DNA of 56,680 nt, taken from NCBI GenBank assembly GCA_964556885.1, contig CAZKYP010000002.1, positions 1 through 56,680 of the forward strand, in the 5' to 3' direction. The DNA is from CAZKYP01 sp964556885 (GTDB lineage: Bacteria > Planctomycetota > Phycisphaerae > Sedimentisphaerales > Anaerobacaceae). This document shows positions 8,386 through 17,411 of this stretch, one piece after another. Numbering within the stretch: position 1 is the stretch's first letter; each line of letters opens with the position of its first letter. The notes under the pieces are model-generated. The model worked only from the letters and a program-made list of their open reading frames with translations, was not told the DNA's origin and ran no database searches. The position numbers and the translations under genes are program-made.

Positions 8386-9549
8386 ATGAAAGTACTACAT
8401 ATAGCATCCAGCCTGGACCCGGAACGAGGAGGTCCGACAAAGGTCATCGTCGAGCTGACCGGATCTCTCCGGGAAAAAGGAATCGATGTTTTCATATACG
8501 CGCCGTCATATCAAGTTAAAACAATAGAAACGTACGACATAGACGGCGTAGCTGTAACGACTTTTCCGACGGATTCGATATCTAAGATTTGGCCTTTCCA
8601 CTCTTTTTCTTTCACAGGGGCATTGAAAAAGGAAATTGGGAACTTCGACCTTATTCATATACACGAAATATGGCACCATCCCGAATTTGTCTGCTATAAG
8701 ACCGCCCAAAAAATACGAAAGCCGTACTTGATTACGATCCACGGCGCACTGGATTCCCCCTGTCTTAATTACAAGGCCTGCAAAAAGAAGATTTACTCCA
8801 CCCTGATTCAAAAAAAGATTCTACGAGAAGCCGCAGCTATTCATGCAACAAACGAAAATGAAGTACAAAGCATAACCGACTACACCGACAATAAAAATAT
8901 ATTCTGTGTCCCCAATGGCTTGAATGTGGCAGATTATGAAAATCTGCCTGATAAAAGCGAACTTGAAACCTTATATAGTCAGGTTAAAGGTAAGAAAGTA
9001 ATTCTTTTCCTGGGACGCATTCATCCCAAAAAAGGACTGGACATTCTCGCCAAGGCGTTCGGAAAAATTGCCCGGATAAAAAGCAACATTTGTCTGCTTA
9101 TAGTCGGGCCGGACAACAACAACTACCAAAGGAAAATAGGAAAAATACTCAGCAGTGAAAATGTACTCGACAAGGCTGTTTTTACCGGCACATTAACAGG
9201 AGCAAAAAAACTTGCGTCCTTGAGCGGTTCCAACGTTTTCGTACTGCCGTCTCACTCCGAAGGATTCGGCATGAGCATCCTGGAAGCTATGATTTGCGGC
9301 CTTCCGGTTGTTATAACCAAAGAATGTCACTTCCCCGAAGTCAAGAAAATGCAGGCCGGAAAGATAATTAACGGTAATGTCGATGAACTGGCTGAAATCA
9401 TTCTCGAACTACTTGACAATCCTGATTTGTGCCGAAGGATGGGTGATGCAGGCAGGCAACTGGTCAAGGACAAATACACCTGGGACCAAGCGGCAAACAT
9501 GATGATCGACCACTACGAAGAAATCCTGCGTAACCACAAGTACTTCTGA
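8386..9549 (+). CDS. GT4-family glycosyltransferase
   Basis: The 387-residue product has the N-terminal glycine-rich loop of GT4 enzymes (DPERGGPTKVIVEL), an IHIHEIWHHPEF segment, and the C-terminal signatures LFLGRIHPKKGLDILAKAF and SHSEGFGMSILEAMICGLPV with the conserved E-x7-E. It is probably the second of the locus's retaining glycosyltransferases building the lipid-linked oligosaccharide. It lies 6 bp after the previous gene and 11 bp before the carbamoyltransferase, so co-transcription is likely. Confidence 0.87.
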   Translation: MKVLHIASSLDPERGGPTKVIVELTGSLREKGIDVFIYAPSYQVKTIETYDIDGVAVTTFPTDSISKIWPFHSFSFTGALKKEIGNFDLIHIHEIWHHPEFVCYKTAQKIRKPYLITIHGALDSPCLNYKACKKKIYSTLIQKKILREAAAIHATNENEVQSITDYTDNKNIFCVPNGLNVADYENLPDKSELETLYSQVKGKKVILFLGRIHPKKGLDILAKAFGKIARIKSNICLLIVGPDNNNYQRKIGKILSSENVLDKAVFTGTLTGAKKLASLSGSNVFVLPSHSEGFGMSILEAMICGLPVVITKECHFPEVKKMQAGKIINGNVDELAEIILELLDNPDLCRRMGDAGRQLVKDKYTWDQAANMMIDHYEEILRNHKYF

Positions 9550-9560
9550 ATACAGAACTA

Positions 9561-11300
9561 ATGATAATACTCGGAATCAACGCTTACCACGGCGATTCAT
9601 CGGCGGCAATAATTAAAAACGGCATGCTTATCGCAGCCGTTGAAGAAGAACGATTTAAAAGAATAAAGCACTGGGCCGGCTTCCCGAAAGAAGCCATCGA
9701 ATATTGTCTTCATGAAGCAAACGTCGCTTTGAAAGATATAAATTTCATCGCACTCAATAGAAATCCCAAAGCCAACCTTTGCAAAAAAATCGCTTTCACC
9801 CTAAGGAATCGTCCTCATCTGAATTTTATTAAAAGCAGAATTTCAAATATACATAAGATATCAAATATCAAACAGGTCTTCACTGAGGAATTGGGAATTG
9901 GTGAAATTAATGCCAAAATATTCAACGTCGAGCATCACCGTGCCCATCTGGCAAGCTCTTTCTTTGTGAGCGAATTTAATGAAGCGGTTTTGGTTTCTAT
10001 CGATGGTTTCGGTGATTTTACGAGTCTCATGGTCGCCACAGGCAACAGCAACAGGATAAAACCTTTATACCAGGTCAATTATCCTCACTCGCTGGGTGTA
10101 TTTTACTCAGCCTTTACACAATTTTTAGGTTTTCCGAAATACGGCGACGAATACAAAGTGATGGGACTTGCCGCTTTCGGCAAACCTACGTATAAAGATA
10201 AATTAGACGATGTTGTGCATCTAAAATCTGATGGTAAATTCGATTTGAACCTGGAGTATTTTCAGCACCACATCGAAGGCGACCAAATGCAGTGGCATAA
10301 CACCGCGCCGACCTTCGGTCGATTGTATTCGGACAAACTGTGCGACCTATTCGGCCCGCCCGCGGATACACAAACCGAAATCAGTTTACATCACAAAGAC
10401 ATCGCCGCATCAGTCCAGGCAAAATATGAAGAAGTCCTCTTCCATATCCTGAACCATGCTTACCAATTGAGCGGCTGCCAAAATCTGTGCCTGTCCGGAG
10501 GCTGCGCTCTGAACAGTGTGGCAAACGGCAAGATTCGCGCTCATACCCCTTTTCGTAACATTTACATCCCCTCATCGGCCCATGACGCCGGAGGAGCAAT
10601 TGGTGCTGCATATTATGTGTATAATCAGATATTGAACTCACCAAGAAATTTCATAATGAGCACATCCTACTGGGGACCGGAATTCAGCGATAAGGAAATT
10701 GAGGCAGAGATAAAAAACTTTGACAATGAACTGGCCGGCTGCAACATCGAATATATCGAAGACCGGGAACAATTGTGCAATAGAACAGCAAAATTAATAT
10801 CCGACGGCCAAATTGTCGGCTGGTTTCAGGGCAGAATGGAATGGGGTCCGCGAGCCTTGGGCAACAGAAGCATCCTGGCCGATCCGCGGAGAGAAAACAT
10901 CAGAGATGTTATTAACACAAAGATAAAGATGAGAGAATTATTTCGACCCTTTGCACCATCGATTTTGGAAGAAAACGTCGGTGAGTATTTTGAAAACAGT
11001 CACCCGGAACCTTTTATGCTCACAGTCTATCCAATCAGGACGGACAAAAGGAAAATCATCCCCGCCGTCACACATGTAGACGGAACAGGCAGGCTCCAGA
11101 CGGTAAGTAGACAAGGCAATCCGCTGTACTGGCAGCTTATTAAAACCTTTCATTCGCTCACCGGCGTGCCGGTCTTATTGAATACTTCTTTCAATGAAAA
11201 CGAACCTATCGTCTGCAGGCCTAAAGAAGCCCTGAATTGCTTCGTTCGCACGCAGATGGATTGCCTTGTGCTCGGCAATTTTATGATTGAAAGAAAATAA
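9561..11300 (+). CDS. NodU/CmcH-family carbamoyltransferase
   Basis: The 579-residue protein matches the full two-domain family. The N-terminal ASKHA-like half begins ILGINAYHGDSSAAII, has VEEERFKRIKHWAGFP, the histidine motif VEHHRAHLASSFF and SIDGFGDFTS; the YrdC-like C-terminal half has GWFQGRMEWGPRALGNRSIL and ELFRPFAPSI. These enzymes use carbamoyl phosphate and ATP to carbamoylate hydroxyls of sugars or antibiotics. In this locus it probably carbamoylates a polysaccharide residue. Length is normal and no key motif is missing. Confidence 0.9.
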   Translation: MIILGINAYHGDSSAAIIKNGMLIAAVEEERFKRIKHWAGFPKEAIEYCLHEANVALKDINFIALNRNPKANLCKKIAFTLRNRPHLNFIKSRISNIHKISNIKQVFTEELGIGEINAKIFNVEHHRAHLASSFFVSEFNEAVLVSIDGFGDFTSLMVATGNSNRIKPLYQVNYPHSLGVFYSAFTQFLGFPKYGDEYKVMGLAAFGKPTYKDKLDDVVHLKSDGKFDLNLEYFQHHIEGDQMQWHNTAPTFGRLYSDKLCDLFGPPADTQTEISLHHKDIAASVQAKYEEVLFHILNHAYQLSGCQNLCLSGGCALNSVANGKIRAHTPFRNIYIPSSAHDAGGAIGAAYYVYNQILNSPRNFIMSTSYWGPEFSDKEIEAEIKNFDNELAGCNIEYIEDREQLCNRTAKLISDGQIVGWFQGRMEWGPRALGNRSILADPRRENIRDVINTKIKMRELFRPFAPSILEENVGEYFENSHPEPFMLTVYPIRTDKRKIIPAVTHVDGTGRLQTVSRQGNPLYWQLIKTFHSLTGVPVLLNTSFNENEPIVCRPKEALNCFVRTQMDCLVLGNFMIERK

Positions 11301-11323
11301 ACCAGGCAGCAAAAGATTGTTGA

Positions 11324-12064
11324 ATGAAAAAGATATTCGAAATATTAGTTTCACTTAACGTGAGACTGACCCGTTTTTGCGACCGCAAATTTCCTCATTT
11401 CGTACTTTTTGACAGCCATATAAATAAAATGTTGTCGTTCATCGACAGTTTTATCGATGAAAAAGCATTCTGTCGTGTTCTCGAAGCCGGTGGTATAGAC
11501 AGGCCCCTGCTGAAACGTTCGGAAAAAATCGAATATGACGGCCTGGATGTAGAGAAAAATGATAAGTGCAGTGAGTTGTACGACCATTTCTTTATGCAGT
11601 CCATCGAAGAGCCGATACCGAAAACTTATGACCTGATTGTCTCCGTTTCTTTATTGGAGCATGTGAATAATAACACTTCGAGTTTGACAGAAATGTATAA
11701 TGCACTTGCTTCTGGAGGATATATTGTTCACTATGTACCTTCCAAATATCATCCGTACTCTCTTATTTTGAGATCTACAGGTCCCAATGTTCAAAAATGG
11801 CTGATAAACACTTTCAGGCCCTGGGCTAAGCATGTAACAGGCTACCATGCCTTTTTCGATAAATGCTCGCCGCAGGAAATGAAAAAACTTTCGAGAGCAT
11901 CCGGATTCGACAAAACAGAAATTATCCCGTTTTTTCGAGCCAATGATTATTTCAGGTTTTTCGTCCCTGCATACTTATTAGTAACTTTTTGGGAAAACAT
12001 CTGCCGGAGATTCAAATGGGTGCAGTTTTGCTCCGGCTTCATTATCATAGCGAGGAAACAGTGA
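11324..12064 (+). CDS. divergent SAM-dependent methyltransferase-like protein
   Basis: The 246-residue product resembles class I methyltransferases: a weak motif I (RVLEAGGIDRPLL), an acidic strand end (YDGLDVEKND), the block YDLIVSVSLLEHVNN and a LASGGYIVHYVPSKYHPYS segment. Motif I lacks the usual G-x-G-x-G, so cofactor binding is less certain than in the neighbours. Its stop codon overlaps the GTG start of the next glycosyltransferase (GTGA), which points to translational coupling. Substrate unknown. Confidence 0.65.
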   Translation: MKKIFEILVSLNVRLTRFCDRKFPHFVLFDSHINKMLSFIDSFIDEKAFCRVLEAGGIDRPLLKRSEKIEYDGLDVEKNDKCSELYDHFFMQSIEEPIPKTYDLIVSVSLLEHVNNNTSSLTEMYNALASGGYIVHYVPSKYHPYSLILRSTGPNVQKWLINTFRPWAKHVTGYHAFFDKCSPQEMKKLSRASGFDKTEIIPFFRANDYFRFFVPAYLLVTFWENICRRFKWVQFCSGFIIIARKQ

Positions 12065-12840
12065 AGATCTCGATAATAACCGTCTGTCTGAACCGTTCTG
12101 ATACAATCGAAGATACCATCAACAGCGTTCTCAGCCAGGATTATAAAGATATCGAATACATTGTTATTGACGGAGCCTCACAGGACGGCACGCCTGAAAT
12201 CCTAAACAGATACAAAAAACAAATCACAAAATATATATCCGAGCCTGACAAAGGTATCTACAATGCGATGAATAAAGGCATAGGTATGGCCACCGGCCAG
12301 GTAATCGGTTTTTTGAATGCCGATGATTTATATGCCGACGAAACTGTAATATCACAAATCGCAGACACAATCAAACAGAACGACTATCAGGCTGTTTATG
12401 GCGACCTCGTTTACGTTGACAGGTGGAAAACAGAAAAAATTGTTCGATACTGGCATGCCGGGCAATATAAAAAAGGAGCATTCCGTTCAGGCTGGGTGTT
12501 GCCCCATCCGACATTCTTCTGCAAAAGGGAGCTTTTCGAGCAATTCGGATACTTCAACGAAAATTTACAAATAGCGGCGGACTTCGAACTGGAACTGCGA
12601 TTTATTGAAAAACATCAAATCAAACTCGGTTACATACCAAAGGTACTTGTAAAAATGCGAAAAGGAGGCAAGGCGACCCTCATTCACGGTATTATAACCG
12701 GTAACAAGGAAATCATAAAATCTTTTCGCATGAACCATCTCAAGATATCGCCTTCGTTTTTTATATTGAGGCCCGTCATAAAAATATTTCAACTCTTCAG
12801 CAGACCAAACGGGTCGAATAATAAGAAATCAAATTCTTAA
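12061..12840 (+). CDS. GT2-family glycosyltransferase
   Basis: With the GTG start at 12061 the protein has 259 residues and begins directly with the GT-A nucleotide-binding strand (KISIITVCLNRSDTIEDTI). Further motifs are YIVIDGASQDGTPEIL, the metal-binding region around GFLNADDLYADE, and a FNENLQIAADFELELRF acceptor-side block. An open frame extends upstream to 11989, but that stretch is the end of the preceding gene and does not belong to the fold. The GTGA overlap supports the chosen start. It is an inverting cytoplasmic glycosyltransferase of the locus. Confidence 0.85.
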   Translation: MKISIITVCLNRSDTIEDTINSVLSQDYKDIEYIVIDGASQDGTPEILNRYKKQITKYISEPDKGIYNAMNKGIGMATGQVIGFLNADDLYADETVISQIADTIKQNDYQAVYGDLVYVDRWKTEKIVRYWHAGQYKKGAFRSGWVLPHPTFFCKRELFEQFGYFNENLQIAADFELELRFIEKHQIKLGYIPKVLVKMRKGGKATLIHGIITGNKEIIKSFRMNHLKISPSFFILRPVIKIFQLFSRPNGSNNKKSNS

Positions 12841-12859
12841 AAAGCTGGAAAACTAAAAA

Positions 12860-14116
12860 GTGCTTAACCGCATCATAATATTCTTTGCAAATGTTGTTTT
12901 GATAAACGCGGCATTCCTTCTGTCTTTTTTAATAAGACTGGGTTTCCCTTTCCCAGAACGCAATTTCATTGCATATAAAAATAGTGCATTCTTTCTGACA
13001 TTGACATATATATTGTCATTATCATTTTTCAAAGTCTATAAAAGCAGATTCAAATCCTCATGGGAATTATTCAGACGAGTCTTTTGGGGATTATTTTTCG
13101 GAACTCTGTTTAGCATTGTTTTTATCTACGTTTTCCGGACCAGACTGGGCGCCCTGCCTACCGGTGTTTTCATCCTTTCATTTTTTATAAATCTCATCCT
13201 GATATCCGTATTGAACATCTGCGTTTTGAAAGTCGCAAAAAGAATCCGCAAGAGGGTTCTGATTATCGGAAAGGGACAGGTAGATGAAATCGTAACCAGA
13301 AATACCGACGTGAGAAGATGCGGAATAGATAATATTGACGATTTCATCAAAGACAGAGATACCGACGAGATTATCATCTGTGAAGAAATCAAGCACCAAA
13401 AAGACCTTAAGCTTTTAATCTATCTCGTGCAGAAATTCAAAACAGATATAATATTCAGCCCTTCCAATTACATGAGATTGCTCAGCGACAGAATCAACGG
13501 TGAAACTTCGTACGATTTTCTTGATACTTTTGTCGGTAAAAAAACAAACACCGAAGAATTCCTAATGAGAAGTCTCGATATAATCGGCGGCCTGATATTT
13601 TTACTTGTATGTATACCCCTGCTTCTAATAATCTCATTACTGATTAAAATTACATCACCCGGAACAATTTTCTATAAGCAACAGAGAGTCGGCAAACACG
13701 GAAAAATTTTCACATTATACAAGTTCAGGACCATGATAAAAGAAGCTGAAAAAATGGTCGGCCCCGTTCTGGCAAGGCATGATGATCCTCGTGTAACAAA
13801 ATTCGGCAGAATTTTACGCAGATCGCGGCTCGACGAACTGCCTCAGCTTTTCAACGTAATAAAAGGTGATATGAGCCTTGTCGGCCCCAGGCCGGAGCGG
13901 CCGCACTTTGTAAAAATCCATAAGGCGCTGCGTGAATTAAGATTGGCCGTCAAACCGGGAATGACGGGACTTGCACAGATTCGAAGCTATTATGATTTAA
14001 AACCACAGCATAAAATAAAATACGACTACCTCTATATACAACGCAGGTCGTTCTTCCTGAACCTCTACATCCTTGCAAAGACCATTCCTGTCGTTCTTTT
14101 AAGAAAAGGTCAATAG
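12860..14116 (+). CDS. polyprenyl-phosphate sugar-phosphate transferase (WbaP/WcaJ type)
   Basis: The 418-residue protein has N-terminal membrane helices (four within about the first 125 residues), a short degenerate nucleotide-binding middle region (RVLIIGKGQVDEI), a re-entrant hydrophobic segment and the C-terminal bacterial sugar transferase domain: SPGTIFYKQQRVGKHGK, KFRTM, RLDELPQLFNVIKGDMSLVGPRP and KPGMTGLAQI. It starts repeat-unit synthesis by moving a sugar phosphate to the lipid carrier. GTG start at 12860. It ends the plus-strand locus and converges with the next gene, with 9 bp between stops. A second, differently built initiating transferase lies at 36812-38560. Confidence 0.87.
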   Translation: MLNRIIIFFANVVLINAAFLLSFLIRLGFPFPERNFIAYKNSAFFLTLTYILSLSFFKVYKSRFKSSWELFRRVFWGLFFGTLFSIVFIYVFRTRLGALPTGVFILSFFINLILISVLNICVLKVAKRIRKRVLIIGKGQVDEIVTRNTDVRRCGIDNIDDFIKDRDTDEIIICEEIKHQKDLKLLIYLVQKFKTDIIFSPSNYMRLLSDRINGETSYDFLDTFVGKKTNTEEFLMRSLDIIGGLIFLLVCIPLLLIISLLIKITSPGTIFYKQQRVGKHGKIFTLYKFRTMIKEAEKMVGPVLARHDDPRVTKFGRILRRSRLDELPQLFNVIKGDMSLVGPRPERPHFVKIHKALRELRLAVKPGMTGLAQIRSYYDLKPQHKIKYDYLYIQRRSFFLNLYILAKTIPVVLLRKGQ

Positions 14117-14125
14117 CTCCCTAAG

Positions 14126-16191
14126 CTATATATCGCCGCCTTTCTCAGCCCTACCTAAATCAATCCAACCCAACTTGATTCTCCTTCCGTGCAATCCTTC
14201 TTTGCCCGTATAGAAGCCAAGCTCGAAATTATAAGGAATCGGTTTTGCCGAAATCTCCCTTGTAATCGTAACATATTCATTATCAGGCCATTTTGATGTC
14301 ACCGGTGTCGGATAAAAATCCCAGTTCGCAAATCCGCTTTTCTGTCGCTCCTTCGGTAATGAAGTAACATCCTCGTCCTTGATCCATCCATGAAAATAAA
14401 TCGCCCAATCCTTATCAAATCCACCCTTAGTCTTAAACGTAAAACTGAATTTGTATTTTTCATCTCCTACCTTTTCCCAGCGATACCCCTCAAAAGATAC
14501 TTTATCGCTTACACATCTCCTCAGATCGTATATCGAAATACCAGTTTTTTTACCATTACCCGCCTCATTAAAAACCTTCCTGGCGTCCGGAAATTCACCC
14601 TCGATTCCAAGCACCTGACCGGTTTTTAATATCGATACTGCATACCTTACCCTTTCAGGAACTTCCTGTTCATATAAAAGCCCTTCTCGTTCCGCATAAA
14701 AACTTATGCGTTTATCCGGCACACCGATAACATCGTCTTTGCTGGTGTTAGCTGCGAGCCACTGTGCGGCAGACAGATAATTTCGCCCTTCGAGACGTAT
14801 AGGCCTAAACAACCTGATTGAACAAATAGAGACACCAACACCCAGTAAAATCAACAACAATAATTGACAATGCCGGTCAGTTTCCAGTCGGTCCTCAAAA
14901 AACCTGCGTCCCAGCCAATCCGACATTGCCCATAAACCTACCGGCACATAAAAAATAGTAACCGCAACCAGCGGCATGCTATATCTTCTGCTGAGATACT
15001 CCCTGAAACTAAAGACAAAAATCAAAATGATAATATTAAATACTATAAAGATAGGTATAAAAAACCTCTCCACTTCCGAAGCTGCATCCTGTTTACGAAA
15101 ACGATANNNNNNNNNNNNNNNNNNNNNNNNNNNNNNNNNNNNNNNNNNNNNNNNNNNNNNNNNNNNNNNNNNNNNNNNNNNNNNNNNNNNNNNNNNNNNN
15201 NNNNNNTAGGTATAAAAAACCTCTCCACTTCCGAAGCTGCATCCTGTTTACGAAAACGATAGTAAACACCAATCACCCAAACAGGCATAAAAAAGTACAT
15301 CAGATTGTCACTGATATCCCCCAAAACTCTGCCTATTGTCCTGAAAAATCCAGGCAAAATCGAAGCGGCATATATATTGTCCTTGCCTTCGAATATCAGC
15401 ATCCCGGATTTTTCTTGTCCCCACGCATCGGAAGAGACGACCTGCTTCTGCGACGCTGAAAAAGGTATGCCTCCTCTTATAGCCACATACGGTACGGCTG
15501 GAATTAAAAATCCAATAAGAAGACATGACAATGCATAAAAGAACCTGCGTTTGCTCAAATTGCGGCCCGGCACAAAAATACCTGCAAGCAGCCATAAAAC
15601 TCCATAAATCACCAACTGCACACATTCCAGGCGAACCATGAATCCAAGCCCTGCAATAAGACCAGCAGCTCCAAACATCCAGTATTTACATTCCCTCGCC
15701 CCCAGAAGTAAAAACAGAAAACCTGAAACAAGAAAAAGTATATGAGGCCAATCCCTCAGGACATCGCTGCCATACTGGGCCGGATAAGGCAATATCACAA
15801 GTATGAGAACCGCCACCAAACTCGTTTTGCTCCCGACTAACAGCTTGCCGATAAAATACAACGGTATCAAAGCAAGCAGCCTGCAAAACAGATTTGCCGC
15901 CTGGGCCGAATAAATCCAGACATAAATCGACTGATTGTCCGTGAAAACCGATGCAAGCCAATGAAAAACGAAAATAAGAAAAGGATAGCCGAACGGATGC
16001 CCCTTGATAACAGCAATCGGATCACTTTGAAACTTTTTGGCCTGTTCGATATAAAAGACACCGTCCTTTGAAATCAGGACCGTCGTGAGAATCAGATATA
16101 CGCCGATTATAAAAGCAGCCGTCAGGATAAAGACAAGATATATCATATCCTGTTTTGTAACTAATCGATTTTCATCATCATCGGCAATCAT
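14126..16191 (-). CDS. GT39-type (PMT_2/ArnT-like) membrane glycosyltransferase, interrupted by an assembly gap
   Basis: Two frames, one on each side of a 100-N run, form one gene. Before the run the protein reads YYRFRKQDAASEVERFFIP; after it a frame restarts with the same ERFFIP and continues IFIVFNIIIL. Removing the Ns and one copy of the 55-bp duplicated flank gives 1911 bp, 636 codons plus stop. The N-terminal half has about nine membrane helices with a DGVFYIEQAKKF loop and HPFGYPFLIF, as in lipid-linked-sugar glycosyltransferases of the GT39/PMT_2 group. The C-terminal 230 residues form a soluble periplasmic domain of unknown type (WAIYFHGWIKDED region). It lies 12 bp after the MFS gene at the end of a four-gene operon. 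Confidence 0.75.
15052..15106. repeat. left copy of 55-bp gap-flanking duplicate
   Basis: These 55 bases are identical to 15207-15261 on the other side of the N run. They lie inside the GT39-type gene and end exactly at the gap, as expected when two contig ends share an unmerged overlap. Confidence 0.95.
15107..15206. other. assembly gap of exactly 100 N
   Basis: One hundred undetermined bases, the usual placeholder for a gap of unknown size. Because both flanks are the same 55-bp sequence and joining them restores a single frame, the true missing length is probably zero. Confidence 0.97.
15207..15261. repeat. right copy of 55-bp gap-flanking duplicate
   Basis: Identical to 15052-15106 and starting at the first base after the gap. 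Interpreted as one genomic sequence represented twice by scaffolding. Confidence 0.95.
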
Positions 16192-16203
16192 TTATGTCTC
16201 AAA

Positions 16204-17382
16204 TCATCCTTTGAAAAATAAAACAAAAGCCAAAGCACATACAATCGTCAGCACGCAGGGCACGAGGAAAATCGGACGCCACTGGAACTTGCCATCCTTC
16301 TTAAAGATATCCATAATAGCTCCGGTAATCTGTGTACCGATAAAATTACCCAGGCCCAGGGTAACGACAAAGATTAAAGCTTGTGCTGAGCTTCTGATAT
16401 CAGGCGGGGCTACCTTATCCACATACATTTGGCCGGCGAAAAAGAAGAACGTATAACCTAAACCATGGAACGTCAGCGATGAAATCACCAGCCAGACCGG
16501 CCGCTTCATAGCAAAGATTATATATCGCATCGGCCAGGCTATTACTCCAATAACCAATGTCCATCGAAAGCCCAGATTAGACAGTGAAAGCTTGAGCAAC
16601 CAGTACATAGCTATTATCTCCGCGCACTGTGCCAGTGTCATAACAGCAGAGACATTTTTATGCTGTACTCCGATATCTTCCAGGAACGGCGCCGTCGGTA
16701 CATAGTAGAACTGCAGTTCGGTAGTTACTACAAATGAAATAATGAGAAAAATAAGAAAATTTGTATCGCTAAGCATTTTAAATGCATCAACAACCGCCAA
16801 CGGATTGCCGGGCGTCTCTGACGGTGGAGTATGTGGCAGAATAAAACAGAAGACACCCATTATCAAAGAGAAAACACCGGCAAGGGTCAAGGCATCACTG
16901 CCTCTGATTTTTATTTTGCTCGAACGACGCCATAAAGTAAGGCCCACTCCGGCAATTATCCAACCAATCGTACCCCATACTCGTATTCCTCCGGCTTGTG
17001 TATCCGAATCAGTCAGGTGTCTGAACATCAGAGAGTTAACCAGGGACAGTGTTGGTGCATAAAGCAGCGAGTAAAGCCCCATTAGTCCGAATAAACTCCA
17101 GAATTTTGTTCTTCTTGCAGCCATTAGCAGCACTATCCCACCGGCCAGGTGAACCACCGCCAGGAAATATTCTGTTGCCACCCAGCGATCTGTGATCTGG
17201 CCGCCAACAAATGATGCAACTATAACACCCAGCCACAATGTTGCGTAAATCCATCCCGTTTGTTTGCCGCTCATCTTCAAGGGACCTATTAAATGTGTCG
17301 CCAACACCGGAGCCCATGCGCCCCAAATCGCAAACTCCAGGAACATCATCACACTCAACTTAATGTATAATTGCCAATCCAT
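16204..17382 (-). CDS. MFS permease of the nucleoside:H+ symporter-like group
   Basis: The 392-residue protein has about twelve membrane segments and begins MDWQLYIKLSVMMFLEFAIWGAW in style, with FGAWAPVLATHL-like residues typical of the NupG/XapB-type nucleoside/sugar symporters. The intracellular loop GGQITDRWVATEYFL carries the MFS G-x3-D-R signature. Context (a Gfo/Idh dehydrogenase and a TIM-barrel isomerase upstream) suggests uptake of a sugar or sugar-derivative, not necessarily a nucleoside. GGGAG precedes the ATG. It lies between the isomerase (29 bp) and the GT39-type gene (12 bp) in one operon. Confidence 0.8.
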   Translation of the reverse strand: MDWQLYIKLSVMMFLEFAIWGAWAPVLATHLIGPLKMSGKQTGWIYATLWLGVIVASFVGGQITDRWVATEYFLAVVHLAGGIVLLMAARRTKFWSLFGLMGLYSLLYAPTLSLVNSLMFRHLTDSDTQAGGIRVWGTIGWIIAGVGLTLWRRSSKIKIRGSDALTLAGVFSLIMGVFCFILPHTPPSETPGNPLAVVDAFKMLSDTNFLIFLIISFVVTTELQFYYVPTAPFLEDIGVQHKNVSAVMTLAQCAEIIAMYWLLKLSLSNLGFRWTLVIGVIAWPMRYIIFAMKRPVWLVISSLTFHGLGYTFFFFAGQMYVDKVAPPDIRSSAQALIFVVTLGLGNFIGTQITGAIMDIFKKDGKFQWRPIFLVPCVLTIVCALAFVLFFKG

Positions 17383-17411
17383 TTTTTTCTCCCTTATTGA
17401 ATCCGTCGTGA

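Noticed and set aside
11989..12060. N-terminal extension of the GT2 glycosyltransferase
   Set aside because: This part overlaps the preceding methyltransferase-like gene in another frame; the GT-A fold begins at GTG 12061 with a GTGA overlap.
14113..14129. ATAGCT/AGCTAT stem between the convergent stops at 14116 and 14126 as a terminator
   Set aside because: The stem is only 6 bp and there is no T tract on either side.
15043..15209. real direct repeat or insertion at the N gap
   Set aside because: The identical flanks end exactly at a 100-N run, which is explained better by an unmerged contig overlap.
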